Positions 1 to 11,407 of a stretch of 64,000 nucleotides of DNA are shown here, piece by piece. The stretch covers positions 8,368,313 to 8,432,312 of the forward strand of contig NC_064041.1 of NCBI RefSeq assembly GCF_932526225.1, in the 5' to 3' direction. Made by a program: the position numbers and the translations under genes. The notes beneath the pieces are model-generated. The model made no database searches. It was given only the letters and a program-made list of their open reading frames with translations, and was not told where the DNA came from. Each line of letters opens with the position of its first letter. Position 1 is the first letter of the stretch. This stretch comes from Nematostella vectensis. Its lineage: Eukaryota > Cnidaria > Anthozoa > Actiniaria > Edwardsiidae.

Positions 1-161
1 TTTATTTTGTTTTTGGCTGGAAAACATCAAATGCAAATGTCAGTACCTATATTTTCTATTAAACTCCTGTGTTGTGTACTTAAATCGGTAAACTGTAGAT
101 TAAAAGCATAGCTTTAACACAAGAAACAAAACCGAATTTCCTCCCCAATGCTTCTGTGGTC

Positions 162-233
162 AGCAGAGTGGCGCAGTGGAAGCGTGCTGGGCCAATAACC
201 CAGAGATCCGGGGATCAAAACCTTGCTCTGCTA
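162..233 (+). tRNA. tRNA-iMet body with AAT anticodon
   Basis: Initiator body, but the first anticodon base is A, giving AAT (isoleucine ATT). The T loop reads ATCAAAA instead of ATCGAAA. May be inactive or recoded. Confidence 0.85.
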
Positions 234-489
234 CAGATGCGTCATTTTTTTGTCGCTGATATCAAGAAGAGAAACAAAACATTAGCAATTGTATTCGAGC
301 CAATAAAGATTGTGTATGTACAAAATTTCAAAACTACTCGCGCAAAATTATAGAGACTCTCTAGCAAGCAAAAAACTTTGTTTTATTGATTTCAATGTGT
401 CTTTATGATTTTGCGTTTGCATTTAAATATCCTGGAAAGCAGTTCAGAATCAGCCATATGCCGCTTCATGTGGTGTAGTTCTGATTACT

Positions 490-562
490 GGGGGATTAGC
501 TCAAATGGTAGTGCGCCCGCTTAGCATGCGGGAGGTACCGGGATCGATACCCTGATTCTCCA
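490..562 (+). tRNA. tRNA-Ala(AGC)
   Basis: One change in the D stem (TAGTGC for TAGAGC) and one at the T-stem/acceptor side. Confidence 0.88.
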
Positions 563-760
563 GATTTTTTCGCTTTGTAAAGAGAAATCCATTTTTTAGG
601 CAATTTCGACTAAGTTAGAGTGCAAATAATGCCTATTGAAATAATAAAAAGCGTTTAATAATTTGATTTTCAACCACCTCAGAAGACAGGTCTTATCAAT
701 CAAATCGACACGAATTTATTTTGTACTGTATCTGGAAATATTCTGCTGCTAAACAGGAAG

Positions 761-831
761 GCACTGGTGGTTCAGTGGTAGAATTCTCGCCTGCCACGCG
801 GGAGGCCCGGGTTCTATTCCCGGCCAGTGCA
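761..831 (+). tRNA. tRNA-Gly(GCC)
   Basis: B box reads GTTCTATTCC rather than GTTCGATTCC, which may weaken transcription. Confidence 0.88.
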
Positions 832-995
832 ATGTTTATTTTGTTTTTGGCTGGAAAACATCAAATGCAAATGTCAGTACTTATATTTTCTATTAAACTC
901 CTGTGTTGTGTACTTAAATCGGTAAACTGTAGATTAAAAGCATAGCTTTAACACAAGAAACAAAACCGAATTTCCTCCCCAATGCTTCTGTGGTC

Positions 996-1067
996 AGCAG
1001 AGTGGCGCAGTGGAAGCGTGCTTGGCCCATAACCCAGAGGTCCGAGGATCGAAACCTTGCTCTGCTA
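996..1067 (+). tRNA. tRNA-iMet(CAT)
   Basis: G28 is T, breaking one of the three G:C pairs typical of initiators. Confidence 0.88.
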
Positions 1068-1321
1068 GAGGTGCGTCAGTTTTTTGTCGCTGATATGAAG
1101 AAGAGAAACAACACATTAGCAATTGTATTCGAGCCAATAAAGATTGTGTTTGTACAAAATTTCAAAACTACTCGCGCAAAATTATAGACTCTCTTGCAAG
1201 CTAAAAACTTTGTTTGATTGTTTTCAATGTGTCTTTATGATTTTGCGTTTGTATTTAAATATCCTGGAAAACAGTTCAGAATCAGCCATATGCAGCTTTA
1301 TGTGGTTTAGTTCTGATTACT

Positions 1322-1394
1322 GGGGGATTAGCTCAAATGGTAGAGCGCCCGCTTAGCATGCGGGAGGTACCGGGATCGTTACACGGATTCTCCA
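1322..1394 (+). tRNA. tRNA-Ala(AGC)
   Basis: T arm altered (GGGATCGTTACACGG), so the T stem pairs poorly. Possibly inactive. Confidence 0.8.
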
Positions 1395-1592
1395 GATTTT
1401 TTCGCTTGGTAAAGAGAAATCCATTTTTTAGGCAATTTCGACTAAGTTAGAGTGCAAATAATGCCTATTGGAATAATAAAAAGTGTTTTAGAATTTGATT
1501 TTCAACCACCTCAGAAGACAGGTCTTATCAATCAAATCGACACGAATTTATTTTGTACTGTATCTGGAAATATTCTGCTGCTAAACAGGAAG

Positions 1593-1640
1593 GCACTGGT
1601 GGTTCAGTGGTAGAATTCTCGCCTGCCACGCGGAAGGCCC
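1593..1640 (+). pseudogene. tRNA-Gly 5' fragment
   Basis: First 48 nt only. Fused directly to a short iMet leader, lacking T arm and 3' acceptor. Confidence 0.92.
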
Positions 1641-1668
1641 TATTTTCCTTCCAAAGGCTTCAATGGTT

Positions 1669-1740
1669 AGCAGAGTGGCACAGTGGAAGCGTGCTGGGCC
1701 CATAACTCAGAGGTCCGAGGATCGAAACCTTGCTCTGCTA
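1669..1740 (+). tRNA. tRNA-iMet(CAT)
   Basis: Has G12 to A and C39 to T (a G:T pair in the anticodon stem). Short leader 28 bp after a Gly fragment. Confidence 0.88.
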
Positions 1741-1995
1741 GAGGTGCGTCATTTTTTTGGCGCTGATATCAAGAAGATTTACAAACATTAGCAATTGTAT
1801 TCGAGCCAAAAAAGATTGTGTTTGTACAAAATTTCAAAACTACTCGCGCAAAATTATAGAGACTCTCTTGCAAGCTAAAAACTTTGTTTGATTGTTTTCA
1901 ATGTGTCTTTATGATTTTGCGTTTGTATTTAAATATCCTGGAAAACAGTTCAGAATCAGCCATATGCAGCTTCATGTGGTTTAGTTCTGATTACT

Positions 1996-2068
1996 GGGGG
2001 ATTAGCTCAAATGGTAGAGCGCCCACTTAGCATGCGGGAGGTACCGGGATCGATACCCGGATTCTCCA
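1996..2068 (+). tRNA. tRNA-Ala(AGC)
   Basis: Anticodon stem carries GCCCACTT for GCCCGCTT, giving one mismatch. Confidence 0.88.
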
Positions 2069-2266
2069 GATTTTTTCCCTTGCTAAAGAGAAATCCATTT
2101 TTTAGGCAATTTCGACTAAGTTAGACTGCAAATAATGCCTATTGGAATAATAAAAAGTGTTTTAGAATTTGATTTTCAACCACCTCAGAAGACAGGTCTT
2201 ATCAATCAAATCGACACGAATTTATTTTGTACTGTATCTGGAAATATTCTGCTGCTAAACAGGAAG

Positions 2267-2337
2267 GCACTGGTGGTTCAGTGGTAGAATTCTCGCCTGC
2301 CACGCGGGAGACCCGGGTTCGATTCCCGGCCAGTGCA
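2267..2337 (+). tRNA. tRNA-Gly(GCC)
   Basis: GAGACC variable-region lineage, otherwise consensus. Confidence 0.95.
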
Positions 2338-2500
2338 ATGTTTATTTTGTTTTTGGCTGGAAAACATCAAATGCAAATGTCAGTACCTATATTTTCTATT
2401 AAACTCCTGTGTTGTGTACTTAAATCGGTAAACTGTAGATTAAAAGCATAGCTTTAACACAAGAAACAAAACCGAATTTCCTCCCAATGCTTCTGTGGTC

Positions 2501-2572
2501 AGCAGAGTGGCGCAGTGGAAGCGTGCTGGGCCCATAACCCAGAGGTCCGAGGATCGAAACCTTGCTCTGCTA
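2501..2572 (+). tRNA. tRNA-iMet(CAT)
   Basis: Consensus copy. Confidence 0.96.
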
Positions 2573-2827
2573 GAGGTGCGTCATTTTTTTGGCGCTGATA
2601 TCAAGAAGATAAACAAACATTAGCAATTGTATTCGAGCCAATAAAGATTGTGTTTGTACAAAATTTCAAAACTACTTGCGCAAAATTTTAGAGACTCTCT
2701 AGCAAGCTAAAAACTTTGTTTGATTGTTTTCAATGTGTCTTTATGATTTTGCGTTTGTATTTAAATATCCTGAAAAACAGTTCAGAATCAGCCATATGCA
2801 GCTTCATGTGGTTTAGTTCTGATTACT

Positions 2828-2900
2828 GGGGGATTAGCTCAAATGGTAGAGCGCCCGCTTAGCATATGGGAGGTACCGGGATCGATACCCGGATTCTCCA
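2828..2900 (+). tRNA. tRNA-Ala(AGC)
   Basis: Anticodon stem 3' strand reads GCATATGGG for GCATGCGGG, giving two weakened pairs. Confidence 0.85.
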
Positions 2901-3098
2901 GATTTTTTCGCTTGGTAAAGAGAAATCCATTTTTTAGGCAATTTCGACTAAGTTAGAGTGCAAATAATGCCTATTGGAATAATAAAAAGTGTTTTAGAAT
3001 TTGATTTTCAACCACCTCAGAAGACAGGTCTTATCAATCAAATCGACACGAATTTATTTTGTACTGTATCTGGAAATATTCTGCTGCTAAACAGGAAG

Positions 3099-3146
3099 GC
3101 ACTGGTGGTTCAGTGGTAGAATTCTCGCCTGCCACGCGGAAGGCCC
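3099..3146 (+). pseudogene. tRNA-Gly 5' fragment
   Basis: Same junction as the fragment at 1593, 1506 bp upstream. Confidence 0.92.
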
Positions 3147-3174
3147 TATTTTCCTTCCAAAGGCTTCAATGGTT

Positions 3175-3246
3175 AGCAGAGTGGCGCAGTGGAAGCGTGC
3201 TGGGCCCATAACTCAGAGGTCCGAGGATCGAAACCTTGCTCTGCTA
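3175..3246 (+). tRNA. tRNA-iMet(CAT)
   Basis: C39 to T as in the copy at 1669. Confidence 0.9.
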
Positions 3247-3501
3247 GAGGTGCGTCATTTTTTTGGCGCTGATATCAAGAAGATTTACAAACATTAGCAA
3301 TTGTATTCGAGCCAAAAAAGATTGTGTTTGTACAAAATTTCAAAACTACTCGCGCAAAATTATAGAGACTCTCTTGCAAGCTAAAAACTTTGTTTGATTG
3401 TTTTCAATGTGTCTTTATGATTTTGCGTTTGTATTTAAATATCCTGCAAAACAGTTCAGAATCAGCCATATGCAGCTTCATGTGGTTTAGTTCTGATTAC
3501 T

Positions 3502-3574
3502 GGGGGATTAGCTCAAATGGTAGAGCGCCCACTTAGCATGCGGGAGGTACCGGGATCGATACCCGGATTCTCCA
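3502..3574 (+). tRNA. tRNA-Ala(AGC)
   Basis: GCCCACTT anticodon-stem change shared with 1996. Confidence 0.88.
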
Positions 3575-3772
3575 GATTTTTTCCCTTGCTAAAGAGAAAT
3601 CCATTTTTTAGGCAATTTCGACTAAGTTAGACTGCAAATAATGCCTATTGGAATAATAAAAAGTGTTTTAGAATTTGATTTTCAACCACCTCAGAAGACA
3701 GGTCTTATCAATCAAATCGACACGAATTTATTTTGTACTGTATCTGGAAATATTCTGCTGCTAAACAGGAAG

Positions 3773-3843
3773 GCACTGGTGGTTCAGTGGTAGAATTCTC
3801 GCCTGCCACGCGGGAGACCCGGGTTCGATTCCCGGCCAGTGCA
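3773..3843 (+). tRNA. tRNA-Gly(GCC)
   Basis: GAGACC lineage. Confidence 0.95.
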
Positions 3844-4006
3844 ATGTTTATTTTGTTTTTGGCTGGAAAACATCAAATGCAAATGTCAGTACCTATATTT
3901 TCTATTAAACTCCTGTGTTGTGTACTTAAATCGGTAAACTGTAGATTAAAAGCATAGCTTTAACACAAGAAACAAAACCGAATTTCCTCCCAATGCTTCT
4001 GTGGTC

Positions 4007-4078
4007 AGCAGAGTGGCGCAGTGGAAGCGTGCTGGGCCCATAACCCAGAGGTCCGAGGATCGAAACCTTGCTCTGCTA
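4007..4078 (+). tRNA. tRNA-iMet(CAT)
   Basis: Consensus copy. Confidence 0.96.
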
Positions 4079-4333
4079 GAGGTGCGTCATTTTTTTGGCG
4101 CTGATATCAAGAAGATAAACAAACATTAGCAATTGTATTCGAGCCAATAAAGATTGTGTTTGTACAAAATTTCAAAACTACTCGCGCAAAATTTTAGAGA
4201 CTCTCTAGCAAGCAAAAAACTTTGTTTGATTGTTTTCAATGTGTCTTTATGATTTTGCGTTTGTATTCAAATATCCTGGAAAACAGTTCAGAATCAGCCA
4301 TATGCAGCTTCATGTGGTTAAGTTCTGATTACT

Positions 4334-4406
4334 GGGGGATTAGCTCAAATTGAAGAGCGTCCGCTTAGCATGCGGGAGGTACCGGGGTCGATACCCGGAT
4401 TCTCCA
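4334..4406 (+). tRNA. tRNA-Ala(AGC)
   Basis: D loop changed to AAATTGAAGAGCG, and the A box is altered. Confidence 0.85.
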
Positions 4407-4604
4407 GATTTTTTCGCTTGGTAAAGAGAAATCCATTTTTTAGGCAATTTCGACTAAGTTAGAGTGCAAATAATGCCTATTGGAATAATAAAAAGCGTTT
4501 TAGAATTTGATTGTCAACCACCTCAGAAGACAGGTCTTATCAATCAAATCGACACGAATTTATTTTGTACTGTATCTGGAAATAATCTGCTGCTAAACAG
4601 GAAG

Positions 4605-4675
4605 GCACTGGTGGTTCAGTGGTAGAATTCTCGCCTGCCACGCGGGAGGCCCGGGTTCGGTTCCCGGTCAGTGCA
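4605..4675 (+). tRNA. tRNA-Gly(GCC)
   Basis: B box GTTCGGTTCC. One acceptor-side change (GGTCAGTGCA). Confidence 0.9.
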
Positions 4676-4840
4676 ATGTTTATTTTGTTTTTGGCTGGAA
4701 AAACATCAAATGCAAATGTCAGTACCTATATTTTCTATTAAACTCCTGTGTTGTGTACTTAAATCGGTAAACTGTAAATTAAAAGCATAGCTTTAACACA
4801 AGAAAAAAAACCGAATTTCCTCCCCAATGCTTCTGTGGTC

Positions 4841-4912
4841 AGCAGAGAGGCGCAGTGGAAGCGTGCTGGGCCCATAACCCAGAGGTCCGAGGATCGAAAC
4901 CTTGCTCTGCTA
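4841..4912 (+). tRNA. tRNA-iMet(CAT)
   Basis: T8 is A. T8 is nearly universal in tRNA. Confidence 0.88.
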
Positions 4913-5168
4913 GAGGTGCGTCATTTTTTTGGCGCTGATATCAAGAAGAGAAACAAAACATTAGCAATTGTATTCGAGCCAACAAAGATTGTGTTTGTAC
5001 AAAATTTCAAAACTACTCGCGCAAAATTATAGAGACTCTCTTGCAAGCTAAAAACTTTGTTTGATTGTTTTCAATGTGTCTTTATGATTTTGCGTTTGTA
5101 TTTAAATATCCTGGAAAACAGTTCAGAATCAGCCATATGCAGCTTCATGTGGTTTAGTTCTGATTACT

Positions 5169-5241
5169 GGGGGATTAGCTCAAATGGTAGAGCGCCCGCT
5201 TAGCATGCGGGAGGTGCCGGAATCGATACCCGGATTCTCCA
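5169..5241 (+). tRNA. tRNA-Ala(AGC)
   Basis: Variable loop/T stem reads GGTGCCGGAATCG. Confidence 0.9.
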
Positions 5242-5439
5242 GATTTTTTCGCTTGCTAAAGAGAAATCCATTTTTTAGGCAATTTCGACTAAGTTAGACT
5301 GCAAATAATGCCTATTGGAATAATAAAAAGCGTTTTAGAATTTGATTTTAAACCACCTCAGAAGACATGTCTTATCAATCAAATCGACACGAATTTATTT
5401 TTTACTGTATCTGGAAATATTCTGCTGCTAAACAGGAAG

Positions 5440-5510
5440 GCAGTGGTGGTTCAGTGGTAGAATTCTCGCCTGCCACGCGGGAGGCCCGGGTTCGATTCCC
5501 GGCCAGTGCA
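5440..5510 (+). tRNA. tRNA-Gly(GCC)
   Basis: C4 to G in the acceptor stem (GCAGTGG). Confidence 0.92.
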
Positions 5511-5674
5511 ATGTTTATTTTGTTTTTGGCTGGAAAACATCAAATGCAAATGTCAGTACCTATATTTTCTATTAAACTCCTGTGTTGTGTACTTAAATCG
5601 GTAAACTGTAGATTAAAAGCATTGCTTTAACACAAGAAACAAAACCGAATTTCCTCCCCAATGCTTCTGTGGTC

Positions 5675-5746
5675 AGCAGAGTGGCGCAGTGGAAGCGTGC
5701 TGGGCCCATAACCCAGAGGTCCGATGATCGAAACCTTGCTCTGCTA
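5675..5746 (+). tRNA. tRNA-iMet(CAT)
   Basis: T stem CGATG for CGAGG, giving one mismatch. Confidence 0.9.
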
Positions 5747-6002
5747 GAGGTGCGTCATTTTTTTGGCGCTGATATCAAGAAGAAAAGCAAAACATTAGCA
5801 ATTGTATTCGAGCCAATAAAGATTGTGTTTGTACAAAATTTCAAAACTACTCGCGCAAAATTATAGAGACTCTCTTGCAAGCTAAAAACTTTGTTTGATT
5901 GATTTCAATGTGTCTTTATGATTTTGCGTTTGTTTTTAAATATCCTGGAAAACAGTTCAGAATCAGCCATATGCAGCTTCATGTGGTTTAGTTCTGATTA
6001 CT

Positions 6003-6075
6003 GGGGGATTAGCTCAAATGGTAGAGCGCCCGCTTAGCATGCAGGAGGTACCGGGATCAATACCCGGATTCTCCA
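6003..6075 (+). tRNA. tRNA-Ala(AGC)
   Basis: Changes in the anticodon stem (GCATGCAGG) and T loop (ATCAATA). Confidence 0.86.
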
Positions 6076-6273
6076 GATTTTTTCGCTTGGTAAAGAGAAA
6101 TCCATTTTTTAGGCAATTTCGACTAAGTTAGAGTGCAAATAATGCCTATTGGAATAATAAAAAGTGTTTTAGAATTTGATTTTCAACCACCTCAGAAGAC
6201 AGGTCTTATCAATCAAATCGACACGAATTTATTTTGTACTGTATCTGGAAATATTCTGCTGCTAAACAGGAAG

Positions 6274-6344
6274 GCACTGGTGGTTCAGTGGTAGAATTCT
6301 CGCCTGCCACGCGGGAGACCCGGGTTCGATTCCCGGCCAGTGCA
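6274..6344 (+). tRNA. tRNA-Gly(GCC)
   Basis: GAGACC lineage. Confidence 0.95.
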
Positions 6345-6509
6345 ATGTTTATTTTGTTTTTGGCTGGAAAAACATCAAATGCAAATGTCAGTACCTATAT
6401 TTTCTATTAAACTCCTCTGTTGTGTACTTAAATCGGTAAACTGTAAATTAAAAGCATAGCTTTAACACAAGAAACAAAACCGAATTTCCTCCCCAATGCT
6501 TCTGTGGTC

Positions 6510-6581
6510 AGCAGAGTGGCGCAGTGGAAGCGTGCTGGGCCCATAACCCAGAGGTCCGAGGATCGAAACCTTGCTATGCTA
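6510..6581 (+). tRNA. tRNA-iMet(CAT)
   Basis: One acceptor-stem change (CTATGCTA). Confidence 0.9.
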
Positions 6582-6837
6582 GAGGTGCGTCATTTTTTTG
6601 GCGCTGATATCAAGAAGAAAAGCAAAACATTAGCAATTGTATTCGAGCCAAAAAAGATTGTGTTTGTACAAAATTTCAAAACTACTCGCGCAAAATTATA
6701 GAGACTCTCTTGCAAGCTAAAAACTTTGTTTGATTGTTTTCAATGTGTCTTTATGATTTTGCGTTTGTATTTAAGTATCCTGAAAAACAGTTCAGAATCA
6801 GCCATATGCAGCTTCATGTGGTTTAGTTCTGATTACT

Positions 6838-6910
6838 GGGGGATTAGCTCAAATGGTAGAGCGCCCGCTTAGCATGCGGGAGGTACCGGGATCGATACCC
6901 GGATTCTCCA
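6838..6910 (+). tRNA. tRNA-Ala(AGC)
   Basis: Consensus copy. Confidence 0.96.
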
Positions 6911-7108
6911 GATTTTTTCGCTTGGTAAAGAGAAATCCATTTTTTAGGCAATTTCGACTAAGTTAGAGTGCAAATAATGCCTATTGGAATAATAAAAAGT
7001 GTTTTAGAATTTGATTTTCAACCACCTCAGAAGACAGGTCTTATCAATCAAATTGACACGAATTTATTTTGTACTGTATCTGGAAATATTCTGCTGCTAA
7101 ACAGGAAG

Positions 7109-7179
7109 GCACTGGTGGTTCAGTGGTAGAATTCTCGCCTGCCACGTGGGAGGCCCGGGTTCGATTCCCGGCCAGTGCA
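7109..7179 (+). tRNA. tRNA-Gly(GCC)
   Basis: One anticodon-stem change (CCACGTGGG). Confidence 0.92.
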
Positions 7180-7343
7180 ATGTTTATTTTGTTTTTGGCT
7201 GGAAAACATCAAATGCAAATGTCAGTACCTATATTTTCTATTAAACTCCTGTGTTGTGTACTTAAATCGGTAAACTGTAGATTAAAAGCATAGCTTAAAC
7301 ACAAGAAACAAAACCGATTTTCCTCCTCAATCCTTCTGTGGTC

Positions 7344-7415
7344 AGCAGAGTGGCGCAGTGGAAGCGTGCTGGGCCCATAACCCAGAGGTCCGATGATCGA
7401 AATCTTGCTCTGCTA
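7344..7415 (+). tRNA. tRNA-iMet(CAT)
   Basis: Both strands of the T stem are changed (CGATG, TCTTG). Followed by a hybrid spacer ending in a 12-nt Ala remnant (7462-7473). Confidence 0.82.
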
Positions 7416-7671
7416 GAGGTGCGTCATTTTTTTGGCGCTGATATCAAGAAGAGAAACAACACCTGATTCTCCAGATTTTTTCGCTTTGTAAAGAGAAATC
7501 CATTTTTTAGACAATTTCGACTAAGTTAGAGTGCAAATAATGCCTATTGGAATAATAAAAGGTGTTTTAGAATTTGATTTTCAACCACCTCAGAAGACAG
7601 GTCTTATCAATCAAATCGACACGAATTTATTTTGTACTGTATCTGGAAATATTCTGCTGTTAAACAGGAAG

Positions 7672-7720
7672 GCACTGCTGGTTCAGTGGTAGAATTTTCG
7701 CCTGCCACGCGGGAGGCCCG
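7672..7720 (+). pseudogene. tRNA-Gly 5' fragment
   Basis: First 49 nt, with GCACTGCTGG at its start, joined to the short iMet leader. Confidence 0.92.
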
Positions 7721-7747
7721 ATTTTCCTTCCAAAGGCTTCAATGGTT

Positions 7748-7819
7748 AGCAGAGTGGCGCAGTGGAAGCGTGCTGGGCCCATAACCCAGAGGTCCAAGGA
7801 TCGAAACCTTGCTCTGCTA
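7748..7819 (+). tRNA. tRNA-iMet(CAT)
   Basis: T stem CAAGG/CCTTG is fully Watson-Crick, unlike the consensus. Confidence 0.95.
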
Positions 7820-8074
7820 GAGGTGCGTCATTTTTTTGGCGCTGATATCAAGAAGATTTACAAACATTAGCAATTGTATTCGAGCCAAAAAAGATTGTGT
7901 TTGTACAAAATTTCAAAACTACTCGCGCAAAATTATAGAGACTCTCTTGCAAGCTAAAAACTTTGTTTGATTGTTTTCAATGTGTCTTTATGATTTTGCG
8001 TTTGTATTTAAATATAATGGAAAACAGTTCAGAATCAGCCATATGCAGCTTCATGTGGTTTAGTTCTGATTACT

Positions 8075-8147
8075 GGGGGATTAGCTCAAATGGTAGAGCG
8101 CCCGCTTAGCATGCGGGAGGTACCGGGATCGATACCCGGATTCTCCA
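8075..8147 (+). tRNA. tRNA-Ala(AGC)
   Basis: Consensus copy. Confidence 0.96.
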
Positions 8148-8345
8148 GATTTTTTCGCTTGGTAAAGAGAAATCCATTTTTTAGGCAATTTCGACTAAGT
8201 TAGAGTGCAAATAATGCCTATTGGAATAATAAAAAGCGTTTTAGAATTTGATTGTCAACCACCTCAGAAGACAGGTCTTATCAATCAAATCGACACGAAT
8301 TTATTTTGTACTGTATCTGGAAATATTGTGCTGGTAAACAGGAAG

Positions 8346-8416
8346 GCACTGGTTGTTCAGTGGTAGAAATCTCGCCTGCCACGCGGGAGGCCCGGGTTCG
8401 GTTCCCGGCCAGTGCA
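8346..8416 (+). tRNA. tRNA-Gly(GCC)
   Basis: Changes at GGTTGTTCAG in the A-box region and AAATCTCG. B box GTTCGGTTCC. Confidence 0.86.
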
Positions 8417-8581
8417 ATGTTTATTTTGTTTTTGGCTGGAAAAACATCAAATGCAAATGTCAGTACCTATATTTTCTATTAAACTCCTGTGTTGTGTACT
8501 TAAATCGGTAAACTGTAAATTAAAAGCATTGCTTTAACACAAGAAACAAAACCGAATTTCCTCCCCAATGCTTCTGTGGTC

Positions 8582-8653
8582 AGCAGAGAGGCGCAGTGGA
8601 AGCGTGCTGGGCCCATAACCCAGAGGTCCGAGGATCGAAACCTTGCTCTGCTA
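8582..8653 (+). tRNA. tRNA-iMet(CAT)
   Basis: T8 to A. Followed by an Ala remnant at 8700-8711. Confidence 0.88.
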
Positions 8654-8910
8654 GAGGTGCGTCATTTTTTTGGCGCTGATATCAAGAAGAGAAACAACAC
8701 CGGATTCTCCAGATTTTTTTCGCTTTGTAAAGTGAAATCCATTTTTTAGGCAATTTCGACTAAGTTAGAGTGCAAATAATGCCTATTGGAATAATAAAAA
8801 GTGTTTTAGAATTTGATTTTCAACCACCTCAGAAGACAGGTCTTATCAATCAAATCGACACGAATTTATTTTGTACTGTATCTGGAAATATTCTGCTGCT
8901 AAACAGGAAG

Positions 8911-8959
8911 GCACTGCTGGTTCAGTGGTAGAATTTTCGCCTGCCACGCGGGAGGCCCG
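8911..8959 (+). pseudogene. tRNA-Gly 5' fragment
   Basis: 49-nt fragment joined to the short iMet leader. Confidence 0.92.
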
Positions 8960-8986
8960 ATTTTCCTTCCAAAGGCTTCAATGGTT

Positions 8987-9033
8987 AGCAGAGTGGCGCA
9001 GTGGAAGCGTGCTGGGCACATAACCCAGAGGTC
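8987..9033 (+). pseudogene. tRNA-iMet 5' fragment
   Basis: First 47 nt, with C32 to A, fused straight into the spacer upstream of Gly. The only truncated initiator copy seen. Confidence 0.9.
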
Positions 9034-9101
9034 TCATCAATCAAATCGACACGAATTTATTTTTTAATGTATCTGGAGATATTCTGCTGCTAAACAGGAA
9101 G

Positions 9102-9172
9102 ACACTGGTGGTTCAGTGGTAGAATTCTCGCCTGCCACGCGGGAGGCCCGGGTTCGATTCCCGGCCAGTGCA
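9102..9172 (+). tRNA. tRNA-Gly(GCC)
   Basis: G1 to A, so the first acceptor pair is lost. Confidence 0.87.
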
Positions 9173-9336
9173 ATGTTTATTTTGTTTTTGGCTGGAAAAC
9201 ATCAAATGCAAATGTCAGTACCTATATTTTCTATTAAACTCCTGTGTTGTGTACTTAAATCGGTAAACTGTAGATTAAAAGCATAGCTTAAACACAAGAA
9301 ACAAAACCGAATTTCCTCCTCAATCCTTCTGTGGTC

Positions 9337-9408
9337 AGCAGAGTGGCGCAGTGGAAGCGTGCTGGGCCCATAACCCAGAGGTCCGAGGATCGAAACCTTG
9401 CTCTGCTA
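9337..9408 (+). tRNA. tRNA-iMet(CAT)
   Basis: Consensus copy. Confidence 0.96.
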
Positions 9409-9664
9409 GAGGTGCGTCAGTTTTTTGTCGCTGATATCAAGAAGAAAAGCAAAACATTAGCAATTGTATTCGAGCCAATAAAGATTGTGTTTGTACAAAA
9501 TTTCAAAACTACTCGCGCAAAATTATAGAGACTCTCTTGCAAGCTAAAAACTTTGTTTGATTGTTTTCAATGTGTCTTTATGATTTTGCATTTGTATTTA
9601 AATATCCTGGAAAACAGTTCAGAATCAGCCATATGCAGCTTCATGTGGTTTAGTTCTGATTACT

Positions 9665-9737
9665 GAGGGATTAGCTCAAATGGTAGAGCGCCCGCTTAGC
9701 ATGCGGGAGGTACCGGGATCGATACCCGGATTCTCCA
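9665..9737 (+). tRNA. tRNA-Ala(AGC)
   Basis: G2 to A in the acceptor stem. Confidence 0.9.
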
Positions 9738-9935
9738 GATTTTTTCGCTTGGTAAAGAGAAATCCATTTTTTAGGCAATTTCGACTAAGTTAGAGTGCAA
9801 ATAATGCCTATTGGAATAATAAAAAGTGTTTTAGAATTTGATTTTCAACCACCTCAGAAGACAGGTCTTATCAATCAAATCGACACGAATTTATTTTGTA
9901 CTGTATCTGGAAATATTCTGCTGCTAAACAGGAAG

Positions 9936-10006
9936 GCAGTGGTGGTTCAGTGGTAGATTTCTCGCCTGCCACGCGGGAGACCCGGGTTCGATTCCCGGCC
10001 AGTGCA
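9936..10006 (+). tRNA. tRNA-Gly(GCC)
   Basis: GCAGTGG acceptor variant and GATTTCTCG in the D arm. Confidence 0.88.
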
Positions 10007-10171
10007 ATGTTTATTTTGTTTTTGGCTGGAAAAACATCAAATGCAAATGTCAGTACCTATATTTTCTATTAAACTCCTGTGTTGTGTACTTAAATCGGTA
10101 AACTGTAAATTAAAAGCATAGCTTTAACACAAGAAACAAAACCGAATTTCCTCCCCAATGCTTCTGTGGTC

Positions 10172-10243
10172 AGCAGAGTGGCGCAGTGGAAGCGTGCTGG
10201 GCCCATAACCCAGAGGTCCGAGGATCGAAACCTTGCTCTGCTA
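10172..10243 (+). tRNA. tRNA-iMet(CAT)
   Basis: Consensus copy. Its spacer is shared with the unit at 29117. Confidence 0.96.
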
Positions 10244-10499
10244 GAGGTGCGTCATTTTTTTGGGGCTGATATCAAGAAGAGAAACAAAACATTAGCAATT
10301 GTATTCGAGCCAATAAAGATTGTGTTTGTACAAAATTTCAAAACTACTCGCGCAAACTTTTAGAGACTCTATAGCAAGCTAAAAACTTTGTTTGATTGTT
10401 TTCAATGTGTCTTTATGATTTTGCGTTTGTATTTAAATATCCTGGAAAAGAGTTCAGAATCAGCCATATGCAGCTTCATGTGGTTTAGTTCTGATTACT

Positions 10500-10572
10500 G
10501 AGGGATTAGCTCAAATGGTAGAGCGCCCGCTTAGCATGCGGGAGGTACCGGGATCGATACCCGGATTCTCCA
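10500..10572 (+). tRNA. tRNA-Ala(AGC)
   Basis: G2 to A. Confidence 0.9.
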
Positions 10573-10770
10573 GATTTTTTCGCTTGGTAAAGAGAAATCC
10601 ATTTTTTAGGCAATTTCGACTAAGTTAGAGTGCAAATAATGCCTATTGGAATAATAAAAAGTGTTTTAGAATTTGATTTTCAACCACCTCAGAAGACAGG
10701 TCTTATCAATCAAATCGACACGAATTTATTTTGTACTGTATCTGGAAACATTCTGCTGCTCAACAGGAAG

Positions 10771-10841
10771 GCACTGGTGGTTCAGTGGTAGATTTCTCGC
10801 CTGCCACGCGGGAGACCCGGGTTCGATTCCCGGCCAGTGCA
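10771..10841 (+). tRNA. tRNA-Gly(GCC)
   Basis: GATTTCTCG variant, GAGACC lineage. Confidence 0.92.
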
Positions 10842-11006
10842 ATGTTTATTTTGTTTTTGGCTGGAAAAACATCAAATGCAAATGTCAGTACCTATATTTT
10901 CTATTAAACTCCTGTGTTGTGTACTTAAATCGGTAAACTGTAGATTAAAAGCATAGCTTTAACACAAGAAACAAAACCGAATTTCCTCCCCAATGCTTCT
11001 GTGGTC

Positions 11007-11078
11007 AGCAGAGTGGCGCAGTGGAAGCGTGCTGGGCCCATAACCCAGAGGTCCGAGGATCGAAAAATTGCTCTGCTA
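11007..11078 (+). tRNA. tRNA-iMet(CAT)
   Basis: T stem 3' strand AATTG for CCTTG. Stem disrupted. Confidence 0.8.
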
Positions 11079-11334
11079 GAGGAGCGTCATTTTTTTGGCG
11101 CTGATATCAAGAAGAAAAGCAAAACATTAGCAATTGTATCCGAGCCAATAAAGATTGTGTTTGTACAAAATTTCAAAACTATTCGCGCAAAATTATAGAG
11201 ACTCTCTTGCAAGCTAAAAACTTTGTTTGATTGTTTTCAATGTGTCTTTATGATTTTGCGTTTGCATTTAAATATCCTGGAAAACAGTTCAGAATCAGCC
11301 GTATGCAGCTTCATGTGGTTTAGTTCTGATTACT

Positions 11335-11407
11335 GGGGGATTAGCTCAAATGGTAGAGCGCCCGCTTAGCATGCGGGAGGTACCGGGATCGATACCCGGA
11401 TTCTCCA
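11335..11407 (+). tRNA. tRNA-Ala(AGC)
   Basis: Consensus copy. Confidence 0.96.
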